The translations under genes and the position numbers were made by a program. The notes beneath the pieces are model-generated. The model was not told the DNA's origin and did not search any database. It was given only the letters and a program-made list of their open reading frames with translations. Shown piece after piece: positions 56,701-64,000 of a stretch of DNA of 64,000 bases. The stretch's first letter is position 1. Each line of letters begins with the position of its first letter. The DNA lies in the NCBI GenBank assembly GCA_017311315.1, contig CM029666.1:2968871-3032870 (forward strand), written 5' to 3'. The stretch is from Dendrocalamus latiflorus (lineage: Eukaryota; Streptophyta; Magnoliopsida; Poales; Poaceae).

Positions 56701-57191
56701 TATTAATTGCAGCTATCAATCTTCATGCTAGTGATGTACTGTGTAGCATGGAGTACCAATTTCCATATTTAAAAATGCACTATTACCACATGATGTTCCA
56801 CAAGATCTCCCTCTACAAAAAAGATGTTTCACAAATTGTACTGCAGCAACCATGCTGTCCCTATTGATGACTGTGACCTATTCACTTCCATTTTTAGGGG
56901 ATTTGGGCACCCATTTGGGGCATGGTATGGGCAAAAGTGAAATCTCCCCGTAAATCAGATGGCAGGGGGCAGGGATAGGAGATCAAAGGCAAGTTCCCTG
57001 TGTGTTTCTTTCTTTCACCCATTGTCATTCCGCAATCCTAACCCCAAGTGCTGTCCTGCAGTCCGCTCAACATTATTTCGATTGCATGGATGGAGCTAGA
57101 CCTCTACAGAAATGAATTACTGTATATGCTAAGAGAAACATAAACAATAATTGACTATGGTATGAATATTATGCTTTTATATAACATGCAC
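53776..57191. other. Intergenic DNA, no gene seen
   Basis: 54170-54410 contains two diverged copies of the 3' block seen at 50640 (TTTGGTCGGTCAATC and TTTGGTCGATCAAATTC). 56310-56390 has GGGACACATGAGCGCATATC-like text twice. Short frames here look random. Confidence 0.5.
55021..55860. repeat. AT-rich transposon-like block of AAATTTCAAA words
   Basis: It opens with GGGTGCGTTTGGTATG, a common start of grass DNA-element ends, and closes near TTACCAAACAAGATAATC. The inside is almost only permutations of AAATTTGAAATTTC. Symmetrical GGTAATCTAAGAT-like words occur at both sides (near 55090 and 55697). Ends and target duplication were not fixed. Confidence 0.5.
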
Positions 57192-57356
57192 CTGACACCC
57201 AGGATTAAACCAGCTTCCCTTCGGATCATTTGTAGGTTGAAAGCCACCTTCATAGAATTTACGCATCCTTGGAACTTTAGGCCTTGCCTTGTAAGTTTTC
57301 TATCTACCCGCAAGAGCTGCAGCTGCAACCGCAAGTCCTGCTATGAGCGGTGTAGC
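57192..57356 (-). pseudogene. TIM14/PAM18-like J-protein pseudogene
   Basis: After the acceptor TTCTGCAG the minus strand reads ATPLIAGLAVAAAALAG, the membrane start of plant TIM14. There follow a TAG at 57304-57306 and loss of the usual YGIQAWQ segment, then YKARPKVPRMRKFYEGGFQP. After a one-base frameshift (near 57229) it reads MIRREAGLILGVR, up to a donor GTGCATG at 57191. The J-domain exons with HPD are not found further left. TIM14 stimulates mitochondrial Hsp70 at the TIM23 import motor. This copy keeps introns, so it is a truncated gene duplicate and not a retrocopy. Confidence 0.8.
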
Positions 57357-58897
57357 CTGCAGAAATTGAATAAAACCAAACAACAATAATATAATTACAT
57401 AACTAAACATCCATGAGCAGTTATCGGATAACTATTGCTCAATTCTTAAGTAACAGTAATCAATAGCAAAGAGAGCTTGGACTATCTAGTGAGTGTAGTA
57501 CAAATCTAAAACATCACTCCACCCTAAAAGGCATCAGAAAATAAGCAGGTAAACCCCCCCCCCCCCCCCCCCCCCAAAAAAGGAAAATAAACTGTTATTA
57601 GTAGTAAATCCAGTACTTCACGATGTAGCCAACAAATCCGCAACAAACAGCATGGATTGGATTGAAGAGAAAGAAAGATTTGGATTGGATTGATTGCTCG
57701 CAGCAAAGAAATGATCCCCCAGAACAAAATGATAGAACAACAATCTAAGTAAGCTAGGGCTTTCTCACCATCAAAAGAAGAAACCAATCCAAGCAAAAGT
57801 CGGATGTGATGGATCTCCACTCCACTTCACGCCAGTTCAGTAGTGCGGAGGAGGGACACCACCTCCTATGAAAGACGAATTTCTTTGCTTCGAGGTCGCA
57901 GTAGTGCGGTGCCTCTCTCTCGGTGGAGGGAGGACTGACTGAGCGCGCGTTTAGTGGGGTCGCGGAGAGGGAGGGCTCGATGGTGTTGGCGTGAGTCGCT
58001 AGGGGACAGGAACAGGATGGATGGATGAGACCCGAATGAGAGTATTTTTGATATGTTTTGGGTTGTTTTCGCACACGTATGGAAAAATAGATCGAATGCA
58101 GACGTAATAATGGTTCTGTTATATTTATTTTTATATTTTATTATTAGACACATATATAGATACGGATATCCTAAATACAAATATGAATATGCATAATGTT
58201 GAATACAAATACAGAGTGAATACAAATCAAATTGAATACGATCACAAATATTTCTTGGAACATGAAAACAAATTGTACGCACAAAATGAACAAAAACATA
58301 ACTAGTTTATTAGATCCAAAAAGTTATGAATTCGTCATATAAGCTAAGGTCCCTTCTCTAACTCCATATATTGATGTATATGTTAATGTATAATGGGCTA
58401 CTAAAGTATTATGTAAATGGTTTGGGCCAAAACAAGGGATATATGCTGTAGATATTCGCACCCTAATATTCAGATAATCCGTATCGATATTCGATGGATA
58501 GTAAGCTACCACATCCGTATTCGTGTGTGTGTATTCATTTTCGATTTGATGCTATCCAACAAATATCTGAACTGACATAATCTGTATTCGAAAATAGTCA
58601 GGATCGGTCGAAAGCTATCTGATCTGTTTTCACCCCTACACACACGAATGTGCGTGGATGGGGAAACTTGCAAGTCCTTTTTACAATTTTGTCATTAGAG
58701 ATTCGGCTTGACTATTAATCGTCACCTGTAAATTAGAGTTTGGTTGCAAACCTAGACAAGAGTAGTTTGGTCTATAAAGCCCTGCTATATGATGGTTAAG
58801 CTTGAAGACATGAAGATTCTCACATTCTTATGGAGTCAATAGGGTCTAATTTGACCCCTTATAAACATTGGTAGCCCGAGTTAGTCATTTAATCTAG
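57357..58897. other. Presumed TIM14 pseudogene intron and 5' side, then AT-rich repeat
   Basis: 57554-57575 is a run of 22 C. 57830-58010 is GC-richer and could be the old leader and first exon on the minus strand. 58140-58638 is AT-rich with GAATACAAAT words and ends CTGTTTTCACCCCTA, the inverse of GGGGTGAAAAC near 18270, so it belongs to the same kind of degenerate repeat. Confidence 0.45.
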
Positions 58898-60100
58898 GTG
58901 TCCAAAATTAGACGCCAAACTCCATATGCTAATCATCCTCTAAACAAACCCGGGGGGATTCCTGGATGGCAAGGCTATCCACGTGTCCGCTGTCCGTCTG
59001 TGCTACCGCTCTGTCCGTCTGAGCGACCGGGTGAGCGATTTGCTGGCCAGCCGCGCTTTTGCGTTGCGGACGCCGTTTCATTGGCGCTTCGGTTCATTCG
59101 CCGAACGATTGCGACGCGTGGAATGCATTACCGCTTCCGGATACTTCTCAGCCTCGCGGACTTCACCAGTCCACTTTGTTTCGCATTATGGTTTCCGGGA
59201 TGCGCCCGTTATGTGCCTACTCTCTGCGCCTCACCTGCTGCATTTCGTTTCGTTTCCTCTTTTCTCCATTTCGATTTGGTTCTTGCTTCCGCTTTGCCTT
59301 TGCCGTTTGCCTCTTTTACATTTTGGTGCGCGTCGGTCCGCGTTGCCTTCAGTTAGATTCTTCTTGTTTATTTCTGTCGTTTACGTTTTTGCTGTCGCTT
59401 TCTTAGATTCTAGGCCTTGGTTTGGTTTGCGAGAGGTCGATTTTTTGTAGATCTTGGTCAGCTACCTTGTGTTGCTACCCTTTTTGCTGTGGCTTTCTTA
59501 GATCCTGAGCCTGTTGCTACCGTTTTTGCTGTCGCTTTCTTAGATCCTGAGCCTTTGTTTCATTTGCGAGAGGTCGACTTTTTGTAGATCTTGGTGTTGG
59601 TTTGGTTTGCGACAGGTCAAACTTTTGTACATCTTTTGCTTTTTTTTCTTTGTAGCGTCGTTTTGGCCGTTGCCTTTATGTCACCTATTTTTATGCTTAT
59701 TTACGTGCCTCACTTTAGTGTTCTTTTTTGCGTAATGCAGGGCCATTCTTCGTTGGGTCGTCGTGCTTCAGGATCCTTGGGTTAGTTTTTGGCGGTGTGT
59801 TTAGGGTTGCCGTCGGTATTGTGCTCGGTAAGTTTTTTCCCGGTAATAGCTACCTTTATTGTGCTGCTACCTATGTAATGGATGATTACTGCTAAGTTGT
59901 TCTTCGTTTTCTATTCTTATTGTTGTTGTACATTAATTATACATACCTGCGTCCTTTCGCATTCTGTTTAGATTTAGTAGATACCTATTTTGTCATGTTT
60001 CCTGTTTTACCATTTGCTTTGCATTTATGTTATCATATTTCTTATTATACCATGTTCTTTACTTTTTCCTGCCTATTTACTTCGCTCTTTAAAGGTATTG
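58898..60100 (+). other. Left part of T-rich duplicated locus, unassigned
   Basis: 58960-59250 is GC-richer with overlapping open frames and could be a first exon of the locus to the right. 59370-59640 repeats CTGTCGCTTTCTTAGAT and GCGAGAGGTCGA(C/T)TTTTTGTAG two to three times. An exon-like segment after TAATGCAG at 59738 reads GHSSLGRRASGSLG and stop. No known protein is recognised. Confidence 0.35.
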
Positions 60101-60146
60101 CTTCTGCTTTTATATATTATCTTCGTTCATGCTTCTCTGCCTGCAG

Positions 60147-60254
60147 ACGCGAAACGGATTCTACTGATCATTGTTTGGAGCTTCTCTGTCTCTATCGCCT
60201 ATGATTTAAGGATCCTTCGTTTTCTCGTTTTGTGCTTAAGCTGTTATCACTAAG
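60147..60254 (+). other. Exon-like unit, copy 1 of the DAKRILL type
   Basis: Flanked by CTGCAG and GTAAAT. The frame reads (D)AKRILLIIVWSFSVS, then YDLRILRFLVLCLS. It pairs with 60693-60799, with most residues kept. Confidence 0.4.
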
Positions 60255-60692
60255 GTAAATTATTTGTAGATGCCTTTCTAAGTTCACGCCTCGTTTAGAT
60301 TTTATGGATAGCTATTTTATCGCTTTTCATATTGTACAATTTGGTTTATTTCTTATTGTCTATTTAATTCAATCGTTCAGGTTACTGCTTTATCTTTTTT
60401 TTTGTTATCGATGTGCCACCAATGCAAGACGATTGTTGATTACATAATGTAGCTAACTATCTTAATGTGTTTCCTCTCTATAGTTTATGCGTATCCACTT
60501 TGTATGATCTGTACAATAGTTTCTTTTTTATTTTAGCATTTGTTTATGTTCCTGTTACATATAGTGTACGCTGCTGATATGAGATACCCATTTATATGAT
60601 ACCGTTCTGTTTTCATACATTTATTACGATTATATTCAGTTATAGTGTTCTGCTTTTATACATTATGTTTATTCATGCTTCTCTGGTTGTAG

Positions 60693-60799
60693 ATGCGAAA
60701 CGGATTCTACTCATGGTGGGTTGGAGCTTCTTTGACTTTGTCACGTACGATTTAGGGATCCTTCGTTTTCTTGTTTTGTGCTTAAGCTTTATCCCTAAG
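60693..60799 (+). other. Exon-like unit, copy 2 of the DAKRILL type
   Basis: Flanked by TTGTAG and GTAAAT. The frame reads (D)AKRILLMVGWSFFDF, then YDLGILRFLVLCLSFIPK. One base shorter than copy 1 near its end. Confidence 0.4.
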
Positions 60800-61112
60800 G
60801 TAAATCATTTGTATATGCTTTTACTGCTCTGGTTTTACACGTTATGTTTGTTCATTCTTGTCTAATAATAATTTATTGCTTCGCGTTAGGCTATATTTCT
60901 TCATATATAGCGTGCATATTTGTGTATGCTATTTAGATATGTGTCTATTTGCGCGCTATTTATAGTGGTTTTAGTTTTGTTCTTTATCTTTGTTGATGTT
61001 TTTAGTCGTGCTGTTTATATAGGCTAGGCAGTTATATATACTGTTATGTAATATTTATCTTATAGACTTATTGTTTTCTTTTTTTTTTATTCTGCCTGTT
61101 TGATCAGTGCAG

Positions 61113-61208
61113 GATTATTCAGGGTTTCCTCATTGTTCCTTGCCGTTTGAGGAGCATTTGTTCTCTTGCGCTCTTTTCGTTGTTGGATCTTCACACAGTG
61201 ATAGTTAA
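61113..61208 (+). other. Terminal-exon-like unit, copy 1 of the DYSG type
   Basis: After AGTGCAG the frame reads DYSGFPHCSLPFEEHLF and reaches TAA after 31 codons. The copy at 62495 has the same length, frame and stop. Confidence 0.4.
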
Positions 61209-61639
61209 GTTTTTCTACGCTCTTGTGTACCTGATGTGCGTTTATATTTCGGTATTGTTATAGTGTTATTGCCATTTGTATGAGGTGTTCACTTATATGT
61301 GCTATCATATAGTATTTGTATTATATTCACTCATACATATTTTATTAGCTGCCTATCATATTGTATTACATTATATGTTATAGGCCTTCTTTATTCACTT
61401 TCTACTTATTTGTTATAGATCGAAATCTATGCTACCTTTCCTGTTTGATTATTTCATTAATAAAATAGCGTTCCTATTTTCCTTAGGTTTATTAGGTTTA
61501 TTTAGTTACTGTGAATCTAAGTGTTTCCTAGCTTTTCGGCTTTATTATTTCATTGGTAAAACTACGTTAGTATTATATAGACTTTATTTTTTATTCCTCT
61601 CCTTTTTAAACGTTCGTTCTTTCCTTAGTTGCTATCGTT

Positions 61640-61962
61640 AAAAAAAAAACTCGACCTGCGGGGGGGGGGGGGGGAGAATCCCCCCGGGCATTGCTTTAAG
61701 AAGAAGGTCTTCTCGCGCAGACCGAGAAAACCCCCGAACCCCTGCTCCACCCTTACACAGCGGCACCATCGCCCGACCTTGTGAGACTACTGGCGGATCC
61801 TTTGGATCAATGCCTTGGCGGGGCCTTAGACCTGTGCTTTGGTGTGGTAGCAGGCGAGGGGATTTTTTCCCCCAAGCCTGAAATTCGCTCCCACTGGGAG
61901 TCGAACCCAGGACCTGGGGGGTGCTACTCAGGCCTCTAACCATTGGGCTAGAGACCCTTTCG
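61640..61962 (-). mobile_element. tRNA-derived SINE
   Basis: Exact 17-bp target duplication CCTTAGTTGCTATCGTT (61623-61639 and 61963-61979). On the minus strand, pol III A box TAGCCCAATGG (61940-61950) and B box GGTTCGACTCC (61897-61907) stand 32 bp apart near its 5' end. It ends in a T run next to the left duplication, as some plant SINEs do. Just before the T run is a C tract of about 15 bases. Confidence 0.93.
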
Positions 61963-62494
61963 CCTTAGTTGCTATCGTTGTTTATATGAAATAGCCATTT
62001 ATATATATTATCATGTACTATAGATGTTATGTGCAGCTATGCCTATTTTATTGGTTACCTGTTATATTCTATTAGATTATAGCTTATTACTTTGCTTTCT
62101 TCATGTCGTGTTTGCTTACTATAAATTCAAATATTTGTTCTTTTCCTATTTCGCTGTTTCATTCATAGAACGCTACTATTTTATTGACTAGCTGTTATAT
62201 TCTATTAGATTATAGGTTATTGCTTTGCTTTCTTCATCTCCTATTTGCTTAATTGTCTGTTTCGCATTATGCTATATCTGTTCATGTATACAATACCTAT
62301 TTGTATATGTTAGTTAGATATGTAGCTGTTTATGCCCTGTTTATGATACCTGTGGTTTTATGGTTTATCTTTGTTCAAATTTTTTACATGTGATGTTCAT
62401 GTAGACTAGCCAGTTTTGTATGCTGTTATGTAATAATTATCTTATGCTCTTGTGGTTTTCTCTTCTTTTTATTATGCTTGTTTTATGAATGCAG

Positions 62495-62590
62495 GATTAT
62501 TCAGGGTTAGCTCATTGTTCTTTACCATGTGCGCACCACTTGTTCTATTCCAGTGTTTTCACTGCTGAACTTTCACGCGGTGATAGTTAA
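62495..62590 (+). other. Terminal-exon-like unit, copy 2 of the DYSG type
   Basis: After AATGCAG the frame reads DYSGLAHCSLPCAHHLF and stops at TAA after 31 codons. It is 1382 bp to the right of copy 1. Confidence 0.4.
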
Positions 62591-62983
62591 GTTTTCTTCG
62601 CTCTTGTCTACTTAATATACCATTTACATCTTGCTGTTATCATGGTGCTACTCATGTTTGTCGAAGCTGCTTACTTATATGTGTTATTGAGTAGTTTTTA
62701 TATTATATTCGATCATACTTATTTTATTACTTAACTATTGTAGTGTATTAGTCTATATGTTTTAAATCTTAGCTACCTTTCCTGTTCCATTATTTCGCTA
62801 AAATGCCGTTCTTATTTTCTTCATTTTGTACTTAGTTACTATAGCTCTTAGCCTTTCCTACCTTTTCAGCTTCATTATTTCATTTGTGAAACTTCCTTAG
62901 TATTATGTAAGCTTTATTTTTTACTCTTCTCTTTTTCTTTAGAGACTTTCCTTCTTTCCTGATTCAGTATCATTGTCTATATG

Positions 62984-63092
<109 letters not shown>

Positions 63093-64000
63093 GTAATAAA
63101 CATTACGTTCAGGTATGGCTATTTTATTAGCTACCTATTATATTCTATTAGATTATAGATTATCACTTTCCTTTCTTCATCTCCTATTTGCCTACTACAA
63201 ATGTAACTCTTTCCTGTTTTCTCATTTCACTGTTTCATTTCTACATCTATTACGTAAACTATAATTCTTACCTTTCTGCCTTTGTTTAGGAATTTCTATG
63301 CTTTCCTAATTCTGTATTTAAAATGGCGTTGCTATTTTTGCCATTCTGTAATTAGTTATTGTGCATCTCAGTCTTCTCCAGCTTTTGAACTTTGTTATTT
63401 CGTTGGTGAAACTGCCTTAGTATAATGCAGCTTTTATTTTTTGCTCTTCTGTTTTTCTTTAGAAAATTTCCTCCTTTCCTCATTGAATATCGCTGTTTGT
63501 ATGAAATAGCTATTTATATATATTATCATGTAATAGGCATTATGTTCAGCTATCCCTATTTTATTAGATAGCTATTATATTCCATTAGATTATAAATTAC
63601 TGCTATTCTTTGTTCATCTCCAATTTGCTTATTATACATGTAAATCTTTCCTGTTTTTCCATTTCACTATTTAATTTATACGATGGTGCTAATATTATGT
63701 ATGTTATAGTTCTTACCTCTGTGCTTTTGTTTAAGAATATCCATACTTTCCTGATTTTGTATTTAAAATGCCATTCCTCTTTGCCTCATTATGTATTTAC
63801 CTACTGTAACTCTTAGTCTTTCATATCTTTTCAGCTTCATTGTTTCATTGGTGAAGCTGATCCCTGTTTATATGAAATAGCTATTTATATATATTATTAT
63901 GTAATAAACATTATCTTCAGCTATGGCTATTTTATTAGCTACCTGTTATATTCTATTAGACTATAAATTATTACTTTGCTTTCTTCATCTCCTATTTATC

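Noticed and set aside
57554..57575. Run of 22 C
   Set aside because: Homopolymer in a presumed intron; no structure beyond that, and assembly length is doubtful.
58898..59450. Overlapping frames of about 150 codons as a definite protein gene
   Set aside because: Three frames are open together and none shows a known domain; kept only as a possible first exon of the locus to the right.

Overview
This is plant nuclear DNA, almost certainly from a grass (Poaceae). Genes are intron-containing, with GC-rich first exons and AT-rich introns. Histone promoters carry plant Type I elements. There are non-RD LRR-XII, SRK-type and CrRLK1L kinase relics, a SAUR gene, many PIF/Tourist-type MITEs with 3-bp TAA target duplications, copia and gypsy LTR elements, and Mutator-like elements with 9-10 bp target duplications. 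I do not call a species. No CRISPR, operon or bacterial feature is present.

Layout. 1-867: end of an LTR with tandem repeats, lying against a truncated LRR receptor-kinase pseudogene (868-2385). 3537-4001 (-) and 23016-23471 (+): two nearly identical histone H2B genes, head to head. The 19 kb between their start codons is mostly transposons: a 7.3 kb copia (4272-11567), a 4.1 kb decayed gypsy (12680-16789) and a 3.6 kb Mutator-like element carrying zf-GRF genes (19178-22743). Removing them leaves about 4 kb. 25337-25590: carboxylesterase fragment. 27071-27337: SAUR gene. 30259-30691: SRK-type kinase fragment cut by an LTR element. 32913-42527 (-): an apparently intact 18-exon gene for a 675-residue coiled-coil protein of unrecognised function, with a small LTR element in intron 4. 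42732-47083: a second Mutator-like element, carrying a broken plant-mobile-domain (PMD) gene. 48704-49353: CrRLK1L and BAHD gene fragments around an LTR piece. 49831-53775: three small intronless genes of unknown function, of which two are clear paralogues. 57192-57356: TIM14 pseudogene. 58898-64000: a T-rich, internally duplicated region with exon-like repeats, a SINE and a long TA microsatellite.

Likely working genes are the two H2B genes, the SAUR gene, the 18-exon gene and the three small genes at 49.8-53.8 kb. Most of the rest is transposons or dead gene pieces. The most unusual content is the pair of TIR elements at 19178-22743 and 42732-47083. Each carries a host-like gene (zf-GRF or PMD), and each has its ends packed with short palindromes built from one repeated word. 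The duplicated exon-like units at 60.1-62.6 kb are the best candidate for an unannotated gene.

All coordinates were read by eye. Splice junctions were checked by reading-frame arithmetic only. No database search was made.
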